Shown: positions 35,567 through 45,690 of the stretch, one piece after another
How positions within the stretch are numbered: the first letter of the stretch is position 1
Layout of the letters: each line of letters opens with the position of its first letter
Assembly: GCA_008125075.1 (NCBI GenBank)
Contig: VLTH01000003.1
Coordinates: 458,718-522,717, forward strand
Source of the DNA: Acetivibrio alkalicellulosi
GTDB taxonomy: Bacteria > Bacillota > Clostridia > Acetivibrionales > Acetivibrionaceae
Direction: 5' to 3'
DNA length: 64,000 bases
Program-made: the position numbers and the translations under genes
Notes under the pieces: generated by a model
Database searches by the model: none
What the model was told of the DNA's origin: nothing
What the model saw: only the letters and a program-made list of their open reading frames with translations

Positions 35567-36415
35567 ATGAAGATCAGAATAACAAGTGCTATAGTAGGTT
35601 TAGCAGCACTTATATTGGTAGTATTAGCTGGAAAAGTTGTTTTGAGCCTTGCAGTTTCTTTGATATGTATTGTTGCACTAAATGAATTTTATAAATCAAT
35701 TTCAGATGCACAATATAGACCTGTAAAATCAATAGGGTATCTTTCATGCTTAGGGTTATTTTTACTGGGTTTTGAATACTCCTTATCAGAACTAAAAACA
35801 TATTTGGAACCTTTGCTATCTATACAATATCTACTGTTTTTAATATTTATAGTCACGGTTTTTTTACTGGCTTTTATTGTGTTTTTTAAAGGTAAATACA
35901 ATATTGTAGATATATCGTTAACTTTTTTTAGCATATTTTATATTACATTTATGTTCTCCTTTATTATCTTGACAAGAAATCTTAATAACGGAAGCTTTTA
36001 TATTGTATTTATTTTTATTGGTGCATGGGCAACTGATACATTTGCTTATTTTTCAGGGCGTTTATTTGGGAAGCGAAAGCTTATTCCATCTGTAAGCCCT
36101 AAAAAAACTGTAGAAGGTGCAATTGGAGGAGCTGTTGGATGTGCATTAATGACAGTTTTATATGGGATATATCTTACAAATAACAACATTATAAATGGTA
36201 CCCCAATATATTATTTTGCCATCTTAGGTCTGTTATGTGGTGTAATGTCACAACTAGGGGACTTAGCTGCATCATCTATAAAAAGATTTGTTAATGTAAA
36301 AGATTTTGGCAGTATAATGCCAGGCCATGGAGGGGCTCTTGACAGATTTGATAGCATATTATTTTGTGCGCCTACCGTGTATTTTTACTTATACTTTTTA
36401 ATATTAAGAAGCTAA
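35567..36415 (+). CDS. cdsA: Phosphatidate cytidylyltransferase
   Basis: This 282-residue multi-span membrane enzyme makes CDP-diacylglycerol for phospholipid synthesis. Most of the first 150 residues are hydrophobic helices. The family signature region is SVSPKKTVEGAIGGAVG and PGHGGALDRFDS near the C-terminus, with GAWATDTFAYFSGRLFGKRK before it. I chose the ATG at 35567 because GGAGGA, at the end of uppS, lies 10 bases upstream. The stop codon is the first base triplet of a family A repeat. Confidence 0.93.
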   Translation: MKIRITSAIVGLAALILVVLAGKVVLSLAVSLICIVALNEFYKSISDAQYRPVKSIGYLSCLGLFLLGFEYSLSELKTYLEPLLSIQYLLFLIFIVTVFLLAFIVFFKGKYNIVDISLTFFSIFYITFMFSFIILTRNLNNGSFYIVFIFIGAWATDTFAYFSGRLFGKRKLIPSVSPKKTVEGAIGGAVGCALMTVLYGIYLTNNNIINGTPIYYFAILGLLCGVMSQLGDLAASSIKRFVNVKDFGSIMPGHGGALDRFDSILFCAPTVYFYLYFLILRS

Positions 36416-36519
36416 GGATTAGCCCAAATATTACTTTTGTTTTTCACGGGGGCTATTTGGCATCAAATAAGGCCTATGGTGAAAATAGTAGTTATATTTT
36501 CGGCAATGCTAATTAAGGA
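36413..36519. repeat. Family A palindromic repeat, copy R3
   Basis: It begins TAAGGATTAG at the cdsA stop codon, continues AAATATTACTTTTG..., has the core GGGCTATTTGGCATCAAATAAGGCC and ends TTATATTTTCGGCAATGCTAA. It stands in tandem with copy R4. Confidence 0.75.
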
Positions 36520-36527
36520 ATGGTCTA

Positions 36528-36625
36528 AAGTATCACTTCCACTTTTCAAAAGGACTATTTAGCATCAAATAAGACCTGTAGTGAAATAGTAGTGGAAGTT
36601 ATATTTTCAGCATTTCAAAGAAGGG
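36528..36625. repeat. Family A palindromic repeat, copy R4
   Basis: It has the same order as R3: TATCACTTCCACTTTTC, ACTATTTAGCATCAAATAAG, CCTGTAGTGAAATAGTAGTGG and AAGTTATATTTTCAGCATTTC. It ends just before the dxr ribosome site. Confidence 0.75.
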
Positions 36626-36634
36626 GATTAATAA

Positions 36635-37780
36635 ATGATAAATAGCATTTCAGTACTAGGTTCAACAGGATCAATTGGAACTCAAACACTAGATGTAGCA
36701 AGAAATTTAAACATTAAAGTGGAGGCTTTGACAGGCAATACAAATATAGACTTACTTGAAAGTCAGGCCAGAGAATTTCTGCCTAAAATGGTTGCAGTGA
36801 AAGATGAGAAAATAGCCAATATATTAAAAGAAAGGCTTTTAGATGTCAATATAGAGGTAATAGGTGGAATAGAAGGATTGAAAAGAGCAGCAACTCTAGA
36901 ATGTGTAGATGTAGTTGTTGTTTCAATTGTTGGAATAGCTGGACTTATTCCAACCCTTGAAGCTATAAAAAGCAAAAAAAACATTGCATTGGCAAATAAA
37001 GAGACATTAGTTACTGCAGGATCAATTGTAATGGAAAAGGCAATTGAGATGGGTGTAAATGTAATCCCTATAGATAGTGAACACTCTGCAATTTTACAAT
37101 GTTTAATGGGCAATAATATAAAAGATGTATCAAAAATTATACTAACTGCATCAGGAGGACCATTTAGAGAAAAGACAATGGAAGAACTCAATAATGTTTC
37201 TTTAAAAGAGGCATTAAAGCATCCAAATTGGAACATGGGAAGCAAAATAACAATAGATTCTGCAACATTAATGAATAAAGGACTAGAGGTCATAGAAGCA
37301 AAATGGCTTTTTGGTTTGTCTCAAAGTCAGATAGATGTGTTAGTACATCCACAGAGTATCGTTCATTCAATGGTTGAGTATAAGGATGGATGTGTTATGG
37401 CCCAAATGGGATCACCTGACATGAGAATACCTATACAATTTGCTCTTACATATCCCGAAAGGAAAGGTAATGATTTTTCAAAATTAAACCTATTAAAGAG
37501 TGGTAGCTTGACATTTGAAATACCTGATACAAAAAGATTTCCATGTTTAAGACTTGCATACCAGGCTTTAGAAGAGGGAGGCACTATGCCTGTTGTATTA
37601 AATGCTGCAAATGAAGAAGCTGTGAGTTTGTTTATGAGAGAAAAAATAAAATTTATCCAGATACCAAATATTATTGAAGAAGCTATGGGTATGCATACAC
37701 TTATAGATAAGCCATGCTTAGAAGATATTATTAATGTTGATATTTGGGCAAGAGAATTTGTAAAAAAATCTATCAATTAA
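36635..37780 (+). CDS. dxr: 1-deoxy-D-xylulose 5-phosphate reductoisomerase
   Basis: This 381-residue enzyme makes methylerythritol 4-phosphate, the committed step of non-mevalonate isoprenoid synthesis. It has the NADPH site VLGSTGSIGTQTLDV, ALANKETLVTAGS, the metal/substrate site PIDSEHSAI and the lid region ASGGPFRE, followed by KHPNWNMGSKITIDSATLMNKG. It works upstream of ispG and uppS, which are nearby. Confidence 0.96.
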   Translation: MINSISVLGSTGSIGTQTLDVARNLNIKVEALTGNTNIDLLESQAREFLPKMVAVKDEKIANILKERLLDVNIEVIGGIEGLKRAATLECVDVVVVSIVGIAGLIPTLEAIKSKKNIALANKETLVTAGSIVMEKAIEMGVNVIPIDSEHSAILQCLMGNNIKDVSKIILTASGGPFREKTMEELNNVSLKEALKHPNWNMGSKITIDSATLMNKGLEVIEAKWLFGLSQSQIDVLVHPQSIVHSMVEYKDGCVMAQMGSPDMRIPIQFALTYPERKGNDFSKLNLLKSGSLTFEIPDTKRFPCLRLAYQALEEGGTMPVVLNAANEEAVSLFMREKIKFIQIPNIIEEAMGMHTLIDKPCLEDIINVDIWAREFVKKSIN

Positions 37781-37817
37781 TACATAAGGTGGTATAATAG
37801 AGTAAGGAGGTATATAT

Positions 37818-39098
37818 ATGAGATTATTAATGGTTATTTTAGCATTTAATTGTATTATTATTATTCATGAATTAGGACATTTTATTGTTGCAAAATTATC
37901 GGGTATAAAAGTTGAAGAATTTTCTCTTTTTATTGGACCTAAGATTTTTAGCTTTAAAAAGGGTGAAACAGTATATACTTTGAGAACTTTGCCATTACTT
38001 GCCTACGTAAAAATGGAAGGTGAGGAAGAGGCTTCAGACAGTGATAGGGCATTTCATAAAAAGCCTTTGCCAATAAGAGCAGCAGTTATTGCTGCCGGTC
38101 CTTTAGCAAATATGTTTTCAGCACTTATTATTATAATGATTTTGTATAGTATATCAGGTTATGGTACTACAATAGTTAGAAGTGTTGATGAGGATTCTCC
38201 GGCATATGCGGCAGGTATAAGAGAAGGCGATAAAATTATCCGTTATGACAACAAAAGAATATTTCAACAATTTGAGATATTTAATTATATGTTTGTATCA
38301 GAGGGTCAACCTACTCAAATAGAGTATATTAGAGGGCAAGAAAGAATTGTGAGAGAAATTCAACCAGAAATAAGGTCAGCTGAGCAATATTTGATTGGAT
38401 TTTACTCACCACAGGGACAGGATTCTAACATTGTTGATAGCCTTGCAGAAGAGGGTGCAGGAATTAAAGCGGGTCTTTTGCCAGGTGACAGAATAGTAAA
38501 ATTAAATGAAACTGAAGTTTTTAATGTAAGAGAAATTAGAGAATTTCTTCAGGAACATAAAGATAATCCTTTGATAGTTACAGTAGAAAGAGAAGGTGAA
38601 TTTGTTGAAATAGGACTTACACCTGAAAAATTTATTGGAGAAGAAAGCTATAATATTGGATTAAGTTTTTTAAGAGAAAAGGGTGGGTTCTTTGATATTG
38701 CCAAGAATTCGGCGGTATTTATTTACTCTAATGCTCGTATGGTTCCAGTTTCATTGGGATGGCTCATACAAGGGAAAGTGTCATTTGGACATATGGCAGG
38801 TCCTGTTGGGATAGGATCTATGATGAACGAAGCTGTACAGGATGTTCCTATGAGAGATGCCCTATTAAGACTATTAGAATTAACTGCTTTAATTAGTGTT
38901 GTTATTGGTGCTACAAATTTAGTACCTTTTCCAGCACTTGATGGAAGTAAGCTGCTTCTTTTAGGTGTTGAGGCCGTTAGAAGAAAGCCTATTCCGATTG
39001 AAAAGGAAGCCATTGTAATGACGGTAGGTTTCTTTATTTTAATAGGCCTTGCAATATTTATAACATCAAATGATATAATCCGTATAGTCAGAGGTTAA
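37818..39098 (+). CDS. rseP: RIP metalloprotease (site-2 protease, RseP type)
   Basis: This 426-residue intramembrane zinc protease carries HELGH in its first helix (IIIHELGHFIVAKLSG). It has two PDZ domains (about 105-185 and 190-270) and the C-terminal NLVPFPALDG motif, whose Asp is a zinc ligand. Relatives cut anti-sigma factors or leftover signal peptides. The ATG follows AAGGAGG. Confidence 0.93.
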   Translation: MRLLMVILAFNCIIIIHELGHFIVAKLSGIKVEEFSLFIGPKIFSFKKGETVYTLRTLPLLAYVKMEGEEEASDSDRAFHKKPLPIRAAVIAAGPLANMFSALIIIMILYSISGYGTTIVRSVDEDSPAYAAGIREGDKIIRYDNKRIFQQFEIFNYMFVSEGQPTQIEYIRGQERIVREIQPEIRSAEQYLIGFYSPQGQDSNIVDSLAEEGAGIKAGLLPGDRIVKLNETEVFNVREIREFLQEHKDNPLIVTVEREGEFVEIGLTPEKFIGEESYNIGLSFLREKGGFFDIAKNSAVFIYSNARMVPVSLGWLIQGKVSFGHMAGPVGIGSMMNEAVQDVPMRDALLRLLELTALISVVIGATNLVPFPALDGSKLLLLGVEAVRRKPIPIEKEAIVMTVGFFILIGLAIFITSNDIIRIVRG

Positions 39099-39099
39099 T

Positions 39100-40164
39100 A
39101 TGGAAAATGTTTTTTTTAATAGAAATAAAACAAAAAAGATTAGAGTTGGAAAAATCTTTGTTGGTGGAGGAGAACCTATTACAGTTCAGTCTATGACTAA
39201 TACTGATACTAGAGATGTTGTATCTACAATAAATCAAATTAAGGGATTAGAAGAAGAAGGATGTAGTATTGTCAGAGTAGCTGTTTTAGATGCTCAGGCT
39301 GCTCAGGCAATAAAGGAAATTAAAAAGTCTGTGTCAATACCTGTTGTAGCTGATATTCATTTTGATTACAGGCTTGCCATAATGTCCATGGAAAATGGTG
39401 CAGACAAAATAAGGCTAAATCCTGGCAATATTGGTGATCGGGAAAGAGTCAGAAAAGTTGTGGAAGTTGCAAAAGAAAGACAAATACCTATTAGAATAGG
39501 TGTCAACTCAGGATCAATAGAAAAGGCAATATTAAAAAAATATAATGGCGTTTCACCCGAAGCAATGGTTGAAAGTGCTCTAGAACATGCTAGGATATTA
39601 GAAGAAGAAGGTTTTTTTGACATAGTTTTTTCTTTGAAAGCATCAAGTGTGCCTATGACTATAGCTGCTTATAGATTGATGTCAAAAAAAACTAACTACC
39701 CTTTACATCTAGGAGTAACGGAGGCAGGTACTGTAAATGGAGGAACAATAAAGTCGTCTATTGGCATAGGATGCCTTTTAGCTGAAGGAATAGGTGATAC
39801 AATTAGGGTATCCTTAACTGGTGAGCCTAAAAATGAGGTAAGGGTAGGAAACGCAATACTTAAATCACTGGGTTTAAAAAAAGGAGGCATTGACTTTGTA
39901 TCATGTCCTACCTGTGGAAGATGCAGAATAAATCTTATTGACATTGCAAATGAAGTTGAAAATAAGTTAAGCAGCATCAACAAAGATATTAAGGTAGCTA
40001 TAATGGGGTGTGAAGTAAATGGCCCTGGTGAAGCAAAAGAAGCAGATATTGGTATTGCAGGAGGGATAAACGAAGCACTCCTATTTAAAAAGGGGCAGAT
40101 TGTAAGAAAGATTGCCCAAGAAAATGTTGTAAATGAGCTGCTTGAAGAAATACGCAAGCTTTAA
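39100..40164 (+). CDS. ispG: 4-hydroxy-3-methylbut-2-en-1-yl diphosphate synthase
   Basis: This 354-residue iron-sulfur enzyme of the MEP pathway has a TIM-barrel half with VQSMTNTDTRD and VADIHFDYRLA. The cluster half carries SCPTCGRCRI and AIMGCEVNGPGEA, whose three cysteines hold the 4Fe-4S cluster. The ATG lies one base after the rseP stop, so translation is probably coupled. Confidence 0.96.
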   Translation: MENVFFNRNKTKKIRVGKIFVGGGEPITVQSMTNTDTRDVVSTINQIKGLEEEGCSIVRVAVLDAQAAQAIKEIKKSVSIPVVADIHFDYRLAIMSMENGADKIRLNPGNIGDRERVRKVVEVAKERQIPIRIGVNSGSIEKAILKKYNGVSPEAMVESALEHARILEEEGFFDIVFSLKASSVPMTIAAYRLMSKKTNYPLHLGVTEAGTVNGGTIKSSIGIGCLLAEGIGDTIRVSLTGEPKNEVRVGNAILKSLGLKKGGIDFVSCPTCGRCRINLIDIANEVENKLSSINKDIKVAIMGCEVNGPGEAKEADIGIAGGINEALLFKKGQIVRKIAQENVVNELLEEIRKL

Positions 40165-40208
40165 AATATATGTATATGACTTTTAATACAAGGCATACTA
40201 ATCCTAAA

Positions 40209-40410
40209 TAGAAATTCATGAGCAAAAGCTTAGCAACATAGGTTGAAAAGAATAATGCGAATGAATTTCTATGCACATGTGCATGTTTGCGAAGCAAACA
40301 AATTGCACGTGCATAAAATCAAAGGTTCTATTCTGAAAAGTATTTTCAGAATAGAAATTCATGAGCAAAAAGCTTAGCAACATAGGTTGAAAAGTATAAT
40401 GCGAAATTTA
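40209..40410. repeat. Family B/C palindromic repeat cluster
   Basis: Two direct copies of about 55 bp (AGAAATTCATGAGCAAAA..., GCTTAGCAACATAGGTTG) start at 40209 and 40353. Between them lie a GTGCATGTTTGC/GCAAACAAATTGCAC hairpin (about 40272-40317) and a perfect 13-bp inverted repeat, TCTATTCTGAAAA (40327-40339) with TTTTCAGAATAGA (40343-40355). No gene is seen here. Confidence 0.7.
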
Positions 40411-40424
40411 GGAGTTGGTATGTT

Positions 40425-41060
40425 TTGATTGTAAGTGCTATTATTCCAGCTTATAACGAAGAAAGTACAATTGGAAATGTGATTAGCACATTAAGGAGAA
40501 TTCCTGTTATTGGTGAAATAATTGTTGTAAGTGATGGTTCTACTGATAATACATCTGATGTTGCAAGAAATCTTGGAGCTAAAGTTATTGAATTTCATGA
40601 AAATAGAGGAAAAGGAGCTGCAATAAAAACTGCTCTTGATGTTTGTAAAGGAAGTAGTATCCTTTTTCTTGATGCTGACCTTATTGGACTTAAAAAAGAA
40701 CATGTCTACATGTTGATTATGCCAGTAATTGACAATAAAGCTGATATGACTGTTGGCGTATTTACAAGTGGCAGGTTGTATACAAATCTTTCTCATAAAG
40801 TTTCACCTGGCTTATCAGGTCAAAGAGCAATAAAAAAACATATTTTAGACAGTATGGAGAATGTGGATTTAACTGGTTTTGGAATTGAAATGGCTCTTAA
40901 TCAACATGCTAAGGAAATGAATCTTCGGGTTGAAGAGATAGAGCTTGAAGGAATGACTCATGTTATGAAAGAAGAAAAGTTTGGCGTTTTTAGAGGTGTT
41001 GGACGCAGGATGAAGATGTATTGGCAAATAGTAAAAGGTGCACGGCTTGCAAAAAGATAA
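40425..41060 (+). CDS. Family 2 glycosyltransferase
   Basis: This 211-residue protein has a single GT-A domain: SAIIPAYNEESTIGNV, VVSDGSTDNTSDVA and ILFLDADLIGL (a DxD-type metal site). It lacks membrane segments, so it may act on a cytoplasmic or membrane-bound acceptor. The substrate is unknown. The start is a TTG behind GGAG; an out-of-frame ATG at 40420 stops at once. It is a single gene with its own terminator, placed between ispG and polC. Confidence 0.8.
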   Translation: MIVSAIIPAYNEESTIGNVISTLRRIPVIGEIIVVSDGSTDNTSDVARNLGAKVIEFHENRGKGAAIKTALDVCKGSSILFLDADLIGLKKEHVYMLIMPVIDNKADMTVGVFTSGRLYTNLSHKVSPGLSGQRAIKKHILDSMENVDLTGFGIEMALNQHAKEMNLRVEEIELEGMTHVMKEEKFGVFRGVGRRMKMYWQIVKGARLAKR

Positions 41061-41064
41061 AAAC

Positions 41065-41098
41065 GGACAGGTGCTATAAAGTACCTGTCCCCTCTTTA
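41065..41098 (+). terminator. Terminator of the glycosyltransferase gene
   Basis: GGACAGGTGC (41065-41074) pairs with GTACCTGTCC (41081-41090) with one wobble, followed by CCTCTTT. Confidence 0.75.
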
Positions 41099-41166
41099 AT
41101 AATTGGTATATTTGTGCTAGAATTATTTTATCTATCACAAGTAAAAGAAAGAGGAGTTTTTATTGA

Positions 41167-44100
41167 ATGCAAAAGCTTATCGAATTGTTTCCAGAAGTTT
41201 TTAATGATGAGAAATCAAATGGTCATTTTAAGAGTGTGCAAATACAAAATATAAATGCATATAAAAAATCCAGGAAGCTCGAAATATTTATAAAATCAGA
41301 TAAATTAATACCTGTTTTACATTTAGATAAACTAGAACAAAAGTTTAAAAACTGTTTTGCACTTGAAGAAGTTGCTATTAAACCTGTATTTACAGTTGAT
41401 TTATCTTTAAAGGAAGTTTTAGAAGCTTATTGGGATAGTATTGTTCATTTTCTGATCAAAAATATAGCTATTTGTAGAGGGTTGCTTGATGGATGTAAAT
41501 GGAACTTAAATGACAATATATTAAAAATAGGTTTAAAAACAAAAGGATCTGACATTTTAAAGTATAGAAATTGCAATAAGATATTGGAAAAACTATTTAA
41601 AGAATCGTTTAATGTAAATGTAAAGGTTGAATTTGAAGACTTTGAAATGGATGCAGACAAAAGAGAAAAATATATGGAATTAAAAGTAAGTGAAGAAAGC
41701 AAAGTTGTGAGTGCTACTGTTGTCAAAAATGATATAGTAAATTCAAAGAGTAATGAAAATGTTCTAAAAGTGAAAAAAGTTAAGACAACTCCTGGTTCCG
41801 ATGATGTTGTTATTGGAAAAAGCTTTAATGAAAGCATGGTAAATATATCAGAGGTAACTCAGGATTCCGGAAGAATTTCAGTATTAGGAGAGATTTTTAG
41901 AACAGAAATAAGAGAACTAAAAAGCGGAAAGTTTTTATACATATTTGATATGACGGATTATACAGGTTCTCTCACAGTGAAGCTTTTTGTAGATAAAGAA
42001 AAAATTGGTGGCATAAAAGAAGAGATTAGAGAAGGGCTATGTGTAAAAGTAAGAGGTGATGCTCAGTATGATAAATTCTCAAAAGAACTTACTGTACTTG
42101 CATCAGATATTTGTAAAGTTCCTAAGGAAATAAAACAGGATAATGCAAAGGAAAAAAGGGTTGAACTACATCTACATACTCAAATGAGTTCATTAGATGC
42201 TATCACTTCTGTTAAAGAATTAGTTAAAAGGGCAGCACAATGGGGACATAGAGCAATAGCAATTACTGATCATGGAGTTGTTCAGGCTTATCCTGATGCA
42301 TGTGATGCAGGAAAGAAGAATAATATAAAAATAATCTATGGAATAGAAGCTTATTTGCTTGATGATAAAGTACCTATAGTATATAATTCAGAAGGCCAAT
42401 TGGTTGACAGTGATTTTGTTGCTTTTGATATTGAGACAACAGGTTTAAATGCTGATAAAGATAAGATAACAGAAATTGGTGCTGTTAAAATTAGAAATGG
42501 AAAGGTAATTGATACCTTCAGTACTTTTGTAAACCCTGAGATTCCTATACCTTCTCATATTACAAAACTTACGGGAATAACTAATGAAATGGTACAAAGG
42601 GCTCCTGTTATTAATGAGGTGTTATCTGAATTCTTAGATTTTATTAAGGGAGCAGTATTGGTTGCCCACAATGCTTCTTTTGATATGGGTTTTATTAGAG
42701 TAAATTGTGGGAAAATTGGTAAAAATCATTGTTACACAGTACTTGATACATTGGAATTATCCCGCCAGATGTTTCCTCAGTTAAAAAAACATAAATTGAA
42801 TTTAGTAGCAAATCATTTGGGCGTTAAATTGGAAAATCATCACAGAGCCCTTGATGATGCCATGGCATGTGGAGAAATTCTTATAAAGTGTATTGAAATT
42901 CTAAAAGAAAAGAATGTAACAACAATTGATGATATTCAAAGTGCTCTTGGAAATAGTATTAATTATAAACAGGCAAATACTAACCATGCAATTATACTTG
43001 TAAAAAATTATACTGGACTTAAGAATCTTTATAAAATTGTTTCTAAATCACACCTTGAGTATTTTTATAAAAAGCCTCGTGTACCAAAAAAACTTTTTAT
43101 GGATCATAGAGAAGGTCTTATTATAGGAAGTGCATGTGAAGCAGGAGAGCTTTATAGAGCTATATTAGGAAAAAGAAGTGATGACGATATTTCTAAGATT
43201 GCTAGATTTTATGATTATTTAGAAATACAGCCATTGGGAAACAATCAATTTCTTATAAATAATGGAATGGTAGGTAGCCAGGAAGAACTTAAGAATATTA
43301 ATAGAAAAATAATTGAACTTGGTGAAAAGTACAATAAACCTGTCGTAGCTACATGTGATGTACATTTTATGGATCCTAAGGATGAGGTTTTTAGAAGAAT
43401 ACTTATGGCTGGACAGGGATTTAGTGATGCAGATAACCAGGCACCTATTTACTTTAGGACAACTGATGAAATGTTGGAAGAATTTGCTTACTTGGGGGAA
43501 GATAAGTCATATGAGGTAGTAGTTGAAAATACAAATAAAGTAGCTGACATGTGTGAGGATATACGTCCTATACCAGATGGTACATTTCCTCCTAGAATAG
43601 ATGGTGCAGAGGAAGAAATGAAAGACTTGTCAATTACAAAAGCTAAAGAAATCTATGGCGATGAAATACCTAAACTTGTAAAAGAACGTATGGATAGGGA
43701 ATTAAATTCTATTATAAAAAATGGTTTTTCAGTTATGTATATAATAGCACAAAAATTAGTACATAAATCATTAGAAGATGGTTACCTTGTTGGTTCAAGG
43801 GGTTCTGTAGGTTCTTCCTTTGTAGCATTTTTGACTGGAATTACTGAAGTAAATTCCTTGCCGCCACACTATATATGTGTAAAATGTAAGTATTCAGAGT
43901 TTATTGAAGATGGTAGTTGTGGATGTGGTTTTGACTTACCTGATAAGAACTGTCCTGTTTGTCATAGTCCATTAAAAAAAGATGGATATGATATTCCCTT
44001 TGAAACTTTTCTAGGATTTGATGGGGATAAGGAGCCGGATATAGATTTAAACTTTTCTGGAGACTATCAGCCTAATGCTCATAAGTACACTGAGGAGCTT

Positions 44101-45456
44101 TTTGGAGAAGGACATGTATATAGAGCAGGAACAATTGCAACTATTGCAGAAAAAACTGCATTTGGATTTGTGAAGAATTATTTAGATGATAGAGAGATAA
44201 TAACAACAAATGCAGAGATAACAAGACTTGTAAAGGGATGTACAGGTGTCAAGAGGACAACTGGTCAGCATCCAGGTGGTGTTATGATTGTACCGCAAGA
44301 TAAGGAGATATATGAGTTTTGTCCTATACAACGACCGGCAGATGACATTACATCAAACATAACAACAACACATTTTGATTATCATTCTATAAGTGGAAGG
44401 CTCTTAAAGCTTGATATTCTTGGGCACGATGACCCCACGGTAATTAAAATGCTTGAAGACTTAACTGGAATAGACGCAACAACAATAATAATTGGTGAAA
44501 AAAAGACTATGGGTATATTTAGCAGCACTGAGCCTTTAGGAATAAGTCCTAAAGATATAAATAGCCAGGTAGGAACTTTTGCTATTCCTGAGTTTGGAAC
44601 TAAGTTTGTAAGACAAATGCTGGTAGATACAAAACCAACTACTTTTTCAGAGCTTATAAGAATATCAGGATTGTCCCATGGGACAGATGTATGGCTAAAT
44701 AATGCTCAGGATTTAATAAAAAACAATATAACAACATTATCTGAAGTTATTTGTACTAGAGATGATATAATGCTTTATTTGATTTACTCAAAACTTCCTC
44801 CAAAAACTGCTTTTAAAATAATGGAAGATGTGAGAAAGGGAAAAGGATTAAAAGAGGAATATGAGGAAATTATGAAAGAACATAAAGTTCCCAGCTGGTA
44901 TATTGACTCATGTAAGAAAATAAAATATATGTTCCCTAAAGCCCATGCGGCAGCATATGTTATGATGGCATTTAGAATTGCATGGTTTAAAGTATATCAT
45001 CCAAAAGCTTTTTATGTTACATATTTTACAGTAAGGGCAGATGACTTTGATGCAGAGCTTATGTGCAACGGACAGGACAAGGTTAGAAATAAAATAAAAG
45101 AACTTGAACAAAGAGGAAATACTCTTACACAAAAAGAGAAAAATGTCCTAACTATTTTAGAGGTTGCAAATGAAATGTATGCAAGGGGTATAAATTTTCT
45201 TCCTATTAATTTATATAAATCTGATGCTACTAAGTTTCAGATAACCGATGAAGGCATAAGGCCTCCATTAAATGCCCTTCAAGGACTTGGAAGTGCTGCA
45301 GCACAGAATATTGTTGAAGCAAGGAAAGGTGGAGAGTTTATATCTATTGATGATTTAAGGGTAAAATCTAAAATTAGTAAGGCAGTGATAGAAATTCTTC
45401 AAAACAATGGTTGCCTAAAGGATTTACCCGAGAGCAATCAAATTAGTTTATTCTGA
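41167..45456 (+). CDS. polC: DNA polymerase III alpha subunit, Gram-positive PolC type
   Basis: This 1429-residue replicative polymerase has built-in proofreading. It has an OB-fold (about 230-330) and a PHP domain starting ELHLHTQMSSLDAIT (about 331). The PHP domain is split by the DEDDh exonuclease (FVAFDIETTGLNADKDKITEIG near 416, HNASFDMGF, HHRALDDA). The polymerase core follows, with LVGSRGSVGSSFVAF, a zinc-finger-like Cys cluster (YICVKCKYSEF ... CGCGFDLPDKNCPVC), EPDIDLNFSGDYQ and the helix-hairpin region. Such PolC marks Firmicutes. The ATG lies behind GAGGAG. Confidence 0.97.
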   Translation: MQKLIELFPEVFNDEKSNGHFKSVQIQNINAYKKSRKLEIFIKSDKLIPVLHLDKLEQKFKNCFALEEVAIKPVFTVDLSLKEVLEAYWDSIVHFLIKNIAICRGLLDGCKWNLNDNILKIGLKTKGSDILKYRNCNKILEKLFKESFNVNVKVEFEDFEMDADKREKYMELKVSEESKVVSATVVKNDIVNSKSNENVLKVKKVKTTPGSDDVVIGKSFNESMVNISEVTQDSGRISVLGEIFRTEIRELKSGKFLYIFDMTDYTGSLTVKLFVDKEKIGGIKEEIREGLCVKVRGDAQYDKFSKELTVLASDICKVPKEIKQDNAKEKRVELHLHTQMSSLDAITSVKELVKRAAQWGHRAIAITDHGVVQAYPDACDAGKKNNIKIIYGIEAYLLDDKVPIVYNSEGQLVDSDFVAFDIETTGLNADKDKITEIGAVKIRNGKVIDTFSTFVNPEIPIPSHITKLTGITNEMVQRAPVINEVLSEFLDFIKGAVLVAHNASFDMGFIRVNCGKIGKNHCYTVLDTLELSRQMFPQLKKHKLNLVANHLGVKLENHHRALDDAMACGEILIKCIEILKEKNVTTIDDIQSALGNSINYKQANTNHAIILVKNYTGLKNLYKIVSKSHLEYFYKKPRVPKKLFMDHREGLIIGSACEAGELYRAILGKRSDDDISKIARFYDYLEIQPLGNNQFLINNGMVGSQEELKNINRKIIELGEKYNKPVVATCDVHFMDPKDEVFRRILMAGQGFSDADNQAPIYFRTTDEMLEEFAYLGEDKSYEVVVENTNKVADMCEDIRPIPDGTFPPRIDGAEEEMKDLSITKAKEIYGDEIPKLVKERMDRELNSIIKNGFSVMYIIAQKLVHKSLEDGYLVGSRGSVGSSFVAFLTGITEVNSLPPHYICVKCKYSEFIEDGSCGCGFDLPDKNCPVCHSPLKKDGYDIPFETFLGFDGDKEPDIDLNFSGDYQPNAHKYTEELFGEGHVYRAGTIATIAEKTAFGFVKNYLDDREIITTNAEITRLVKGCTGVKRTTGQHPGGVMIVPQDKEIYEFCPIQRPADDITSNITTTHFDYHSISGRLLKLDILGHDDPTVIKMLEDLTGIDATTIIIGEKKTMGIFSSTEPLGISPKDINSQVGTFAIPEFGTKFVRQMLVDTKPTTFSELIRISGLSHGTDVWLNNAQDLIKNNITTLSEVICTRDDIMLYLIYSKLPPKTAFKIMEDVRKGKGLKEEYEEIMKEHKVPSWYIDSCKKIKYMFPKAHAAAYVMMAFRIAWFKVYHPKAFYVTYFTVRADDFDAELMCNGQDKVRNKIKELEQRGNTLTQKEKNVLTILEVANEMYARGINFLPINLYKSDATKFQITDEGIRPPLNALQGLGSAAAQNIVEARKGGEFISIDDLRVKSKISKAVIEILQNNGCLKDLPESNQISLF

Positions 45457-45482
45457 TAATAGAATCTATTAATTTAGTGAGC

Positions 45483-45512
45483 GTGCCATTTGTTTGGTAC
45501 GCAAACAGGCAC
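45483..45512. repeat. Family C hairpin (GTGCC...GGCAC) after polC
   Basis: GTGCC-ATTT-GTTTG pairs with CAAAC-A-GGCAC around a GTACG loop. It is nearly the same as hairpins at 40272, 59149 and 63003. It may also end polC transcription. Confidence 0.6.
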
Positions 45513-45594
45513 ATGTCCATATACAATTATCTCCATTAGACTTTTTATTCTATGTTTATTCTGAAAATAATTATTATAAATAATAATAAAAATA

Positions 45595-45623
45595 TTGATA
45601 ATTACAGATAATAATGATATAAT
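45595..45623 (+). promoter_or_regulatory. Promoter of the rimP-nusA-infB operon
   Basis: TTGATA (45595-45600), a 17-bp spacer and TATAAT (45618-45623). Confidence 0.8.
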
Positions 45624-45657
45624 ACTTTTGGATTAAAGCAAATAGGAAGCTGATGGC

Positions 45658-45690
45658 AAAGAGTGGGGGTTGATCCCACTCTTTCGTATT
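45658..45690 (+). ncRNA. rimP leader hairpin
   Basis: AAAGAGTGGG (45658-45667) pairs perfectly with CCCACTCTTT (45675-45684) in the 5' leader, about 115 bases before rimP. A hairpin of this form is commonly seen ahead of rimP (ylxS) in Firmicutes. The T-run is weak, so it may be a NusA-sensitive attenuator. Confidence 0.55.

Noticed and set aside
37363-37776. Long antisense frames over dxr, ispG, typA and similar genes
   Set aside because: All lie opposite well-supported genes, lack ribosome sites and have compositions typical of antisense shadows.
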